Assembly (NCBI RefSeq): GCF_000717245.1
Contig: NZ_JNYQ01000005.1
Span: 1 to 64,000, forward strand
Length of the DNA: 64,000 bases
From: Kitasatospora papulosa
Lineage (GTDB): Bacteria > Actinomycetota > Actinomycetes > Streptomycetales > Streptomycetaceae
Direction: 5' to 3'
This document shows positions 57,334 through 64,000 of the stretch, one piece after another. Position 1 is the first letter of the stretch. Each line of letters opens with the position of its first letter. The notes beneath the pieces are model-generated. The model had not been told where the DNA came from, did not search any database, and saw only the letters and a program-made list of their open reading frames with translations. The position numbers and the translations under genes were made by a program.

Positions 57334-58590
57334 ATGCGTGAAATCAACCGAAGGGGCCTGCTCGGGGCCGGACTCGGAGCCGCAGCCGCACTCACGATGA
57401 CCGGCTGCGGCTCCCTCGGGTCATCGGACGGCGGACGACCGGAAACCGAGAAGGGCGGCAACGGCGGCAAGGCCACGCCGGGGAATGGCGGCGGCCCGCC
57501 CGAGAAACACGTCAGGCTGATCGGTGACGGTTCCACGGCGGACACCGGAAAGCAGCCGAATCAGCCCGCCGCCCCCGTTCCGCTGGAGCCCGGCCAGACG
57601 CCCCCGCAGTTCGTGATCTTCTCCTGGGACGGGGCGGGCGAGGTCGGCAACGGACTCTTCCCGCGCTTTCTCGAACTCGCCCAGGAACACGACGCGGCGA
57701 TGACCTTCTTCCTCTCGGGGCTCTATGTGCTGCCCGAGTCCAAGAAGTCCCTCTACCGGCCGCCCAACAACCCCCGCGGCGCCTCCGACATCGGCTATCT
57801 CACCGACGACCACGTCAAGCAGACGCTGAAGTACGTCCGCCAGGCCTGGCTCGACGGGCACGAGATCGGCACCCATTTCAACGGGCATTTCTGCGGTGGC
57901 TCCGGTTCGGTCGGCGACTGGACGCCCGCGCAGTGGCGGAGCGAGATCGACCAGGCCGTGTCGTTCGTCACCGAATGGCGCACGAACACCGGCTGGAAGG
58001 ACGTCGATCCGCTGCCCTTCGACTACCGGAAGGAACTGGTCGGGGGCCGTACGCCCTGTCTGCTCGGCCAGGACAACCTCCTGCCCACCGCGAAGCAGCT
58101 GGGCTGGCGCTACGACGCGAGTTCGCCGGGCGGCAGCCAGATGTGGCCCGAGAAGCGCCAGGGCGTCTGGGATCTCCCGCTGCAGGGCATTCCGTTCCCC
58201 GGGCACACCTTCGAGGTCCTCTCCATGGACTACAACATCCTCGCCAACCAGTCGAGGAATTCCACCAAGGGCATGCCGTCGCGCTATCCCGGGTGGCGCA
58301 CCCAGGCCACCGAGGCGTATGTCGCCGGATTCGAGCGCGCCTACGGAACGAACCGCGCGCCCTTCTACATCGGAAACCACTTCGAGGAGTGGAACGGCGG
58401 TATCTACATGGACGCCGTGGAGGACGCGCTGAAACACATCGCGGGCAAGCCCGATGTGCGCCTCGTCTCGTTCCGGCAGTTCGTCGACTGGCTCGACGCA
58501 CAGGACCCGGCGGTGCTCGCGAAGCTCCGTTCGCTCCAGGTCGGACAGGCTCCCGAGGGTGGCTGGAACGCGTTCTTTAAACAGGCCTGA
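57334..58590 (+). CDS. Polysaccharide-deacetylase-like lipoprotein with Tat-type signal
   Basis: 418 residues. The N-terminus REINRRGLLGAGLGAAAALT and the lipobox MTGC point to a twin-arginine-exported lipoprotein (NRRGLL). A Gly/Pro linker leads to a NodB-like catalytic domain: FVIFSWDGAG (first Asp block), GHEIGTHFNGHF (His block) and WRYDASSPGG. Metal and catalytic residues look partly conserved, so activity on a cell-wall or exopolysaccharide substrate is plausible but unproved. It lies between hemL and resA with its own 219-base upstream region. Confidence 0.82.
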   Translation: MREINRRGLLGAGLGAAAALTMTGCGSLGSSDGGRPETEKGGNGGKATPGNGGGPPEKHVRLIGDGSTADTGKQPNQPAAPVPLEPGQTPPQFVIFSWDGAGEVGNGLFPRFLELAQEHDAAMTFFLSGLYVLPESKKSLYRPPNNPRGASDIGYLTDDHVKQTLKYVRQAWLDGHEIGTHFNGHFCGGSGSVGDWTPAQWRSEIDQAVSFVTEWRTNTGWKDVDPLPFDYRKELVGGRTPCLLGQDNLLPTAKQLGWRYDASSPGGSQMWPEKRQGVWDLPLQGIPFPGHTFEVLSMDYNILANQSRNSTKGMPSRYPGWRTQATEAYVAGFERAYGTNRAPFYIGNHFEEWNGGIYMDAVEDALKHIAGKPDVRLVSFRQFVDWLDAQDPAVLAKLRSLQVGQAPEGGWNAFFKQA

Positions 58591-58657
58591 CAAGGGGCTT
58601 TACGGGCACCGAGGGGGGTGCCCAAGATCTCTGGAACTGCCATGCGAAACTTTTCAC

Positions 58658-59263
58658 ATGAGCTCTGGCCGCGCACTCCGACGCCGCTTCACCCTGCTCG
58701 CCGCCACTGCTGTGGCCGGTGCCCTGACCCTGTCCGCATGCAGTGGGGAGGGCACCCGGGCGGGCGGTGGCGGCAACACGAACTTCGTCACCGGCAGTGG
58801 CGGGATCTCCACCGTCGCCAAGGGCGAACGCACCGCCGCGCCGCAGCTCGCGGGCGCGACCCTGGACGGCACCGACCTCGACATCGCCGACTACAAGGGC
58901 AAGATCGTCGTCCTGAACTTCTGGGGATCGTGGTGCGGCCCCTGCCGCGCCGAGGCCAAGCACTTCGTGAAGGTCTCCGAGGAGATGAAGGACCAGGGCG
59001 TCCAGTTCGTCGGCGTCAACACCCGTGACCCCCAGAAATCCCTCGCGGTCAGCTTCGAGGAGGACTTCGGGGTCACCTACCCGAGCCTCTACGACCCGAC
59101 CGGGAAGCAGCTCCTGCGCTTCCCCAAGGGCACGCTGAACCCGAAGGCCATCCCGTCGACCGTGGTCGTCGACCGGGAGGGGAAGCTCGCGGCCCGCTCC
59201 CTCGCGGCGCTCGACGCCACCAAGCTGCGCGAGATGATCGACCCGCTGGTCGCCGAGAAGTGA
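58658..59263 (+). CDS. resA: ResA/TlpA-like thiol-disulfide lipoprotein
   Basis: 201 residues from ATG 58658. The lipoprotein signal ends in LTLSACSG. The thioredoxin-fold domain is about 65-200 with the redox motif NFWGSWCGPCRAEA (WCGPC) and the cis-Pro loop KAIPSTVVVD. It is likely to reduce apocytochrome c CXXCH motifs outside the membrane, with electrons from CcdA. The stop overlaps the ccdA GTG start (GTGA). Confidence 0.93.
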   Translation: MSSGRALRRRFTLLAATAVAGALTLSACSGEGTRAGGGGNTNFVTGSGGISTVAKGERTAAPQLAGATLDGTDLDIADYKGKIVVLNFWGSWCGPCRAEAKHFVKVSEEMKDQGVQFVGVNTRDPQKSLAVSFEEDFGVTYPSLYDPTGKQLLRFPKGTLNPKAIPSTVVVDREGKLAARSLAALDATKLREMIDPLVAEK

Positions 59264-60033
59264 CCACCGTCCTCCAGCTGGCCGCGACCACCGGCGGAAA
59301 CGAGACGGTGGCCGGCGGGGCCCTCATAGTGGCGCTGCCCATCGCCCTGCTCGGAGGGCTCGTCTCCTTCTTCTCACCGTGCGTCCTGCCGCTCGTGCCC
59401 GGGTACCTCAGCTACGTCACCGGGGTGAGCGGCGCCGATCTCGCCGAACGCCGCAGGGGCAGGACCGTCGTCGGCGCCTCGCTCTTCGTCCTCGGCTTCA
59501 CCGCCGTGTTCGTGTCCGGCGGTGCGCTCTTCGGCTTCTTCGGCCAGACGCTCCAGGAGTACAGCGGCACGCTCTCCAAGATCCTCGGCGCGCTGATGAT
59601 CCTCATGGGGATCTTCTTCATGGGCCTGCTGCCCTGGATGACGCAGCGCGAGTTCCGCATCCACAAGCGGCCGGTGACCGGGCTGGCGGGGGCGCCGCTG
59701 CTCGGCGCGCTCTTCGGGATCGGCTGGACGCCCTGCCTCGGCCCGACGCTCGCCTCCGTCAACGCGCTCGCCTTCGACCAGGCGACCGCGGGACGCGGGG
59801 CGATCCTGTCCGTGGCGTACTGCCTGGGGCTCGGCGTCCCCTTCGTCCTGGCGGCGATCGCCTTCCGCCGGGCGCTCGGCGCGTTCGGCTGGGTCAAGCG
59901 CCATTACGCGTGGGTCATGCGGATCGGCGGCGGCATGATGATCGTGACCGGAATCCTCCTGCTGACGGGCGCGTGGGACGTGCTCATCCAGGAGATGCAG
60001 GTCTGGTCCAACGGCTTCACTGTGGGGATCTGA
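59260..60033 (+). CDS. ccdA: Cytochrome c biogenesis protein CcdA
   Basis: 257 residues with about six or seven membrane helices. The family motifs LVSFFSPCVLPLVPGYLSYV (first Cys) and LFGIGWTPCLGPTLASVNAL (second Cys) form the transmembrane redox pair that passes electrons from cytosolic thioredoxin to ResA. It overlaps resA and is 4 bases from resB. Confidence 0.95.
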   Translation: MTTVLQLAATTGGNETVAGGALIVALPIALLGGLVSFFSPCVLPLVPGYLSYVTGVSGADLAERRRGRTVVGASLFVLGFTAVFVSGGALFGFFGQTLQEYSGTLSKILGALMILMGIFFMGLLPWMTQREFRIHKRPVTGLAGAPLLGALFGIGWTPCLGPTLASVNALAFDQATAGRGAILSVAYCLGLGVPFVLAAIAFRRALGAFGWVKRHYAWVMRIGGGMMIVTGILLLTGAWDVLIQEMQVWSNGFTVGI

Positions 60034-60037
60034 GTCC

Positions 60038-61738
60038 ATGAGCAACACGAACACCACGGACGAGCGCGACCTCGGCCAGGCCGGGGAACAGCTCTCCACC
60101 GCTCCGCGCGAGGAGCCGACGGCCACCCTGCCCTCGATGGGCGTGATCGGCTGGGCCCGCTGGTTCTGGCGCCAGCTCACCTCGATGCGGGTCGCGCTGA
60201 TCCTGCTGTTCCTGCTGTCGCTCGGCGCCGTCCCCGGCTCGCTGATCCCGCAGAACAGCGTGGACGAACTGAAGGTGCAGACCTTCAAGGAGGCCCACAC
60301 CACCGTCAGCCCGGTCTACGAGAAGCTGCAGTTCTTCGACGTCTACAGCTCGGTGTGGTTCTCCGCGATCTACATCCTGCTGTTCGTCTCGCTGATCGGC
60401 TGCATCGTCCCGCGCACCTGGCAGTTCGTCGGACAGCTGCGCGGCCGCCCGCCGGGCGCGCCCAGGAAGCTGACGCGGCTGCCGGCCTACACCACCTGGC
60501 GCACCGACGCCGAGCCCGAGCGGGTCCGCGAGGTCGCCCACTCCCTCCTGCGCAGGCGACGCTTCCGCTCACACGTCGTCGGTGACGCGGTCGCGGCCGA
60601 GAAGGGCTATCTCCGCGAGACGGGGAACCTGCTCTTCCACATCGCGCTGATCGTCATGCTGATCGCGTTCGCCGGTGGACAGCTCTTCAAGTCCGAGGGC
60701 GGCAAGCTGATCGTCGAGGGCGACGGGTTCGCCAACACCATCACCCAGTACGACGACTTCAAGTCCGGTTCGCTCTTCGACGACGACGATCTCGCCCCCT
60801 TCAGCTTCGACCTCCAGGACTTCGTCGGGACGTACGAGCGCAACGGCCCCCAGCGCGGTACGCCCCGCACCTACGAGGCGCGGGTGACGTACGCCGAGGG
60901 CGCGGACGGGGAGACGAAGAAGAAGGTCATCGAGGTCAACAAGCCGCTCGTCGTCGACGGGACGAAGGTCTACCTCAACGCACACGGCTACGCCCCGGTC
61001 ATCTCGGTCAAGGACGGCAAGGGCAAGGAGGTCTACCGGAGCGCGGTGCCTCTGCTGCCCATCGACAACAACGTCACCTCGACCGGCGCCATCAAGGTGA
61101 TGGACGGCTACAAGGACAAGAACGGCAAGAAGTCCCAGCTGGGCTTCCAGGCGTTCTTCGTGCCGACGTTCGCCGGTGACGGCCAGGGCACGATGTTCTC
61201 GCAGTACCCCGGCCTCGACTACCCGGTCCTCGCGCTCAACGGCTACTACGGCAGCCTCGGCGTGGACTCCGGGCTGCCGCAGAACGTCTACCAGCTCGAC
61301 ACGTCCAAGATGAAGGAATTCAAGGACAGCAACGGGGACAAGCTGAAGAAGCGGCTGCGCCCGGGCGAGACCATGAAGCTCCCCGACGGCGCGGGGTCGA
61401 TCACCTTCGAGAGCGTCGAGGAGTGGGCCAGCTTCCAGATCACGCGTCAGCCCGCCAGCGGATGGGCGCTCACCGGCGCCGTCGCCGCGATCATCGGCCT
61501 CGCCGGATCGCTCTTCATCCAGCGCCGCCGGGTGTGGGTGCGGGCCGTGCGGGGAGCGGACGGTGTCACCGTCGTCGAGATGGCGGGCCTGGGCCGCAGC
61601 GAGTCCGCGAAGCTCCCCGAGGAGCTGACCGGCCTCGCGATCGCGCTCCACGACGAGGCGCCGACCGCGTCCGGACCCGATCCCGACCACCGTCCCGACC
61701 AACCCTCCGAAGAACCTGCCGAAGGGGCTGAGAAGTGA
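60038..61738 (+). CDS. resB: Cytochrome c biogenesis protein ResB
   Basis: 566 residues. Three N-terminal membrane helices (MRVALILLFLLSLGAVPGSL; VWFSAIYILLFVSLIGCIVP; NLLFHIALIVMLIAFAGGQL) precede a large external domain and a last helix near 480-500 (WALTGAVAAIIGLAGSLFIQ). It is the System II heme handling partner of CcsB. It overlaps ccsB by 4 bases. The internal Lys/Asp/Gly-rich stretch around 330-370 is typical of Streptomyces. Confidence 0.93.
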   Translation: MSNTNTTDERDLGQAGEQLSTAPREEPTATLPSMGVIGWARWFWRQLTSMRVALILLFLLSLGAVPGSLIPQNSVDELKVQTFKEAHTTVSPVYEKLQFFDVYSSVWFSAIYILLFVSLIGCIVPRTWQFVGQLRGRPPGAPRKLTRLPAYTTWRTDAEPERVREVAHSLLRRRRFRSHVVGDAVAAEKGYLRETGNLLFHIALIVMLIAFAGGQLFKSEGGKLIVEGDGFANTITQYDDFKSGSLFDDDDLAPFSFDLQDFVGTYERNGPQRGTPRTYEARVTYAEGADGETKKKVIEVNKPLVVDGTKVYLNAHGYAPVISVKDGKGKEVYRSAVPLLPIDNNVTSTGAIKVMDGYKDKNGKKSQLGFQAFFVPTFAGDGQGTMFSQYPGLDYPVLALNGYYGSLGVDSGLPQNVYQLDTSKMKEFKDSNGDKLKKRLRPGETMKLPDGAGSITFESVEEWASFQITRQPASGWALTGAVAAIIGLAGSLFIQRRRVWVRAVRGADGVTVVEMAGLGRSESAKLPEELTGLAIALHDEAPTASGPDPDHRPDQPSEEPAEGAEK

Positions 61739-62814
61739 ATCTCGCCGCCGCAACCAACGAGAATCTGGCGAACATCAGCAACACGCTGATCTATTCGTCG
61801 ATGGCCGTCTACACCCTGGCCTTCTTCGCGCACATCGCGGAGTGGGTGTTCGGCAGCCGGAGCAAGGTCGGCCGGACGGCCGCCGCGCTCAACAAGGACT
61901 CGGCCACCGACCCGGCGGTGAAGGCGCAGGCCGCGGAGAAGGGCGGCACCGCCGTTCTGGAGCGCCCCCAGGTCGTGACGCGTTCCGCCGCCGGTTCCCG
62001 GGACGTCCCGGACGGCCCCGGTGCGGCCGGCGGCACCTTCAAGGGCGACCTGTGGGGGCGTATCGCGGTCTCCCTGACCGTCGTCGCCTTCGCCGTCCAG
62101 GCGGCCGGAGTCGTCGCACGCGCCCTGTCGGTGCAGCGGGCCCCCTGGGGCAACATGTACGAGTTCTCGATCACCTTCTCCACCGTGGCGGTCGGCGCGT
62201 ACCTGATCCTCCTCGCGCTGAGGAAGAACGTCCGCTGGATCGGTCTGATGCTGGTCACCACGGTCCTGCTGGACCTGGGCATCGCGACCACCACGCTGTA
62301 CACCGACAGCGACCAGCTGGTCCCCGCGCTGCACTCCTACTGGCTGTGGATCCACGTCTCCACCGCCATCATCTGCGGCGCCGTCTTCTACCTGGGCGCC
62401 GTCGGCACGCTGCTCTACCTGTTCCGCGACAGCTACGAGAACAAGATCGCGAGCGGGGGCACTCCGGGGAAGTTCGCGACCTCCGTCATGGAGCGGCTGC
62501 CCGCCGCGAAGTCCCTGGACACCTTCTCGTACCGCATCAATGCCGCCGTCTTCCCGCTGTGGACGTTCACGATCATCGCGGGCGCGATCTGGGCGGGCGA
62601 CGCCTGGGGCCGCTACTGGGGCTGGGACCCCAAGGAGGTCTGGTCCTTCATCACCTGGGTCGCGTACGCCGCCTACCTGCACGCCCGCGCGACGGCCGGC
62701 TGGAAGGGCCGCAAGGCCGCCTACCTGGCGCTGGTCGCCTTCGGCTGCTGGCTCTTCAACTACTACGGCGTGAACATCTTCGTCACCGGCAAGCACTCCT
62801 ACGCCGGAGTCTGA
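61735..62814 (+). CDS. ccsB: Cytochrome c biogenesis protein CcsB/CcsA (heme lyase)
   Basis: 359 residues with about eight membrane helices. The Trp-rich WWD-type loop is WAGDAWGRYWGWDPKEVWSF near residue 283, which binds heme, and heme-ligand His residues are available (LHSYWLWIHVSTAI; YLHARATAGWKG). It completes the System II set (resA, ccdA, resB, ccsB). A perfect palindromic terminator follows. Confidence 0.95.
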   Translation: MNLAAATNENLANISNTLIYSSMAVYTLAFFAHIAEWVFGSRSKVGRTAAALNKDSATDPAVKAQAAEKGGTAVLERPQVVTRSAAGSRDVPDGPGAAGGTFKGDLWGRIAVSLTVVAFAVQAAGVVARALSVQRAPWGNMYEFSITFSTVAVGAYLILLALRKNVRWIGLMLVTTVLLDLGIATTTLYTDSDQLVPALHSYWLWIHVSTAIICGAVFYLGAVGTLLYLFRDSYENKIASGGTPGKFATSVMERLPAAKSLDTFSYRINAAVFPLWTFTIIAGAIWAGDAWGRYWGWDPKEVWSFITWVAYAAYLHARATAGWKGRKAAYLALVAFGCWLFNYYGVNIFVTGKHSYAGV

Positions 62815-62828
62815 CGGGCACACCCGCG

Positions 62829-62874
62829 TACGACGGGAGGGCGCGACCACCGGTGGTCGCGCCCTCCCGTCGTA
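62829..62874. terminator. 46-bp perfect palindrome, terminator between ccsB and ALDH gene
   Basis: The two 23-base halves (62829-62851 and 62852-62874) are exact reverse complements with no loop. It lies between convergent ends at 62814 and 62882 and should stop transcription from both sides. Confidence 0.85.
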
Positions 62875-62881
62875 GGTGCCC

Positions 62882-64000
62882 TCAGCCGAGCGGGGTGTCC
62901 AGGACCGCCTTGCGGTGGCTGAACGTCTCCAGCGAGTACCGGCCGTGGTAGTTGCCCATGCCGCTCTCACCGACCCCGCCGAAGGGGAGGTCCGAGACGG
63001 TCAGATGGGCGAGGGGCAGGCCCAGGCCCACGCCGCCCGAGGAGGTCTCGGTCAGCAGCCGTTCCCGTACGGCGGGGTCGGAGGTGAACGCGTACAGGGC
63101 CAGCGGCTTGTCACGGTCGTTGATGAAGCCGATGGCCTCGTCCAGTCCGTCCACGGTGAGGATCGGCAGCACCGGGCCGAAGATCTCCTCGCCCATCACG
63201 GGGGAGTCCGGGGAGACATCGGCCAGCACGGTCGGGGCGATGTACTTCCCGTCGCGGTCGTGGGCCCCGCCCGTCACCGTGCGGCCGGAGTCCAGGAGGC
63301 CGACCAGCCGGTCGAAGTGGCGCTCGTTGACGATCCGGCCGTACTCCGGGCTGGTGGACGCGTCCTGGCCGAACAGCCCCTCGACCGCGGCCGCGAGTGC
63401 GTCCGCCAGGGCCGGAGCGGTCTCCGGGTCGGTCAGGACGTAGTCGGGCGCGACGCACGTCTGGCCGGCGTTGAGGAACTTCCCGGAGGCCAGCCGGGCG
63501 GCCACCGTCTTCAGATCCGTGTCACGGTCCACGAAGACCGGCGACTTGCCGCCGAGTTCGAGGGTCACCGGCGTGAGGTGCTTCGCCGCGGCGGTCATGA
63601 CGATCCTGCCGACCGTGCCGTTGCCGGTGTAGAAGATGTGGTCGAAGCGCTCGGCGAGCAGCGCGGTGGTCTCCGGTACCGCGCCCTCCACCACGGCGAC
63701 CGCGTCCGTGTCCAGATACTCCGGCAGCAGCCGGGCCACTGCGGCGGAGGCCGCCGGCGCCAGTTCGCTGGGCTTGGCGACGACCGCGTTGCCCGCGGCC
63801 AGCGCCCCCACGACGGGGGCGAGCAGCAGCTGCACCGGGTAGTTCCACGGGGCGATCACGAGGACGACGCCCAGCGGGTCCTGCACGGTGTGGGCGGTGG
63901 CGCCCGCGAGGACCGCCGGTACGGGGGCGGGCTCGGGCCGCAGCCACCCTTCCAGACGCTCCAGGGTGTGGTCGATCTCCCGGACCGTGAAGTCGATCTC
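62882..64000 (-). CDS. Aldehyde dehydrogenase family protein, N-terminus cut by window edge
   Basis: 373 residues are visible; the frame runs off at 64000, so the start lies outside. QDPLGVVLVIAPWNYPVQLL is the NAD-binding segment, LELGGKSPVFVD holds the general base Glu, and FLNAGQTCVAPDYVL has the nucleophile Cys. The C-terminal FGGVGESGMGNYHGRYSLET and RKAVL are typical of the class 3/fatty aldehyde dehydrogenases. It oxidises an aldehyde with NAD(P); the substrate is not known. Confidence 0.94.
   Translation of the reverse strand, partial: EIDFTVREIDHTLERLEGWLRPEPAPVPAVLAGATAHTVQDPLGVVLVIAPWNYPVQLLLAPVVGALAAGNAVVAKPSELAPAASAAVARLLPEYLDTDAVAVVEGAVPETTALLAERFDHIFYTGNGTVGRIVMTAAAKHLTPVTLELGGKSPVFVDRDTDLKTVAARLASGKFLNAGQTCVAPDYVLTDPETAPALADALAAAVEGLFGQDASTSPEYGRIVNERHFDRLVGLLDSGRTVTGGAHDRDGKYIAPTVLADVSPDSPVMGEEIFGPVLPILTVDGLDEAIGFINDRDKPLALYAFTSDPAVRERLLTETSSGGVGLGLPLAHLTVSDLPFGGVGESGMGNYHGRYSLETFSHRKAVLDTPLG

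Noticed and set aside
1..64000. CRISPR arrays, prophage or insertion sequence
   Set aside because: No regularly spaced direct repeats, no transposase or integrase, and no phage structural gene were recognised anywhere in the window.

Overview
The window reads as chromosomal DNA of a Streptomyces or a very close relative. GC content is very high, most intergenic gaps are short, GTG and TTG starts and ATGA or GTGA stop/start overlaps are common, and the developmental genes bldN, rsbN and a bdtA-like regulator are present together with a Rex-hemACD operon preceded by a Rex operator. All identities below come from reading the translations and the DNA; no database search was run. Gene names such as bldN, rsbN, bdtA and rex rest on recalled similarity to the S. 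coelicolor/S. venezuelae genes.

Layout. 1-92: 3' end of a 5S rRNA and the terminator of an rRNA operon. 0.1-4.0 kb: HAD hydrolase, MFS transporter, AcuC-type deacetylase and a phosphatase-like protein. 4.1-9.6 kb: developmental block with a BdtA-like excisionase-fold regulator, the 32-residue ribosomal protein bS22, an SDR epimerase, an acyltransferase, and the sigma factor BldN with its membrane anti-sigma factor RsbN. 9.6-18.2 kb: HAD-IB phosphatase, glutaredoxin-like protein, rex-hemA-hemC-hemD and hemB. 18.2-21.2 kb: a WhiJ/AbaA-like accessory module (MarR-like winged helix protein with hairpins upstream, XRE-DUF5753 regulator, tandem DUF397 protein, HATPase). 21.2-28.8 kb: two-component system with a CPBP protease, a TPR protein, a DUF4097-ABC exporter operon whose ATPase gene is broken, a DUF4232 lipoprotein and a tiny membrane protein. 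29-32 kb: membrane-anchored HTH protein, and an ECF41 sigma factor divergent from an AhpD-like protein. 32-40.7 kb: argS, class I lysS, DUF2637 protein, two DUF3558 lipoproteins, RtcB. 40.7-49.3 kb: TAP-type peptidase, SDR, small membrane proteins, Mut7-C RNase-like protein, AraC, MerR and SulP transporter. 49.5-54.1 kb: a partner-switching cluster (PP2C phosphatase, B12-binding sensor, three STAS antagonists, one HATPase). 54.2-62.8 kb: hemL, histidine phosphatase, polysaccharide-deacetylase-like lipoprotein and the resA-ccdA-resB-ccsB cytochrome c maturation operon. 62.9 kb to the end: an aldehyde dehydrogenase gene cut by the window edge.

How the genes fit together. Heme supply dominates: hemA, hemC, hemD, hemB and hemL give glutamyl-tRNA to uroporphyrinogen III, Rex ties the first operon to NADH/NAD+ status, and resA-ccdA-resB-ccsB uses heme for cytochrome c. 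Regulation by sigma factor and anti-sigma factor recurs: BldN/RsbN, the ECF41 factor, and the STAS/HATPase/PP2C cluster.

The most interesting piece is the 49.5-54.1 kb cluster. Its second gene encodes a stand-alone cobalamin-binding protein that carries the W-x9-EH motif known from CarH-type B12 photoreceptors plus an E-x-H axial-ligand motif. It is translationally coupled to a SpoIIE-type phosphatase and to a STAS antagonist. I infer a candidate B12-based, possibly light-responsive, partner-switching system. Other points worth attention are two ECF41-type promoters between the sigma gene and its divergent partner, a BldN-type promoter in front of rsbN, an internally deleted ABC ATPase, and a cluster of GTTGCAA repeats upstream of the DUF4097 operon.
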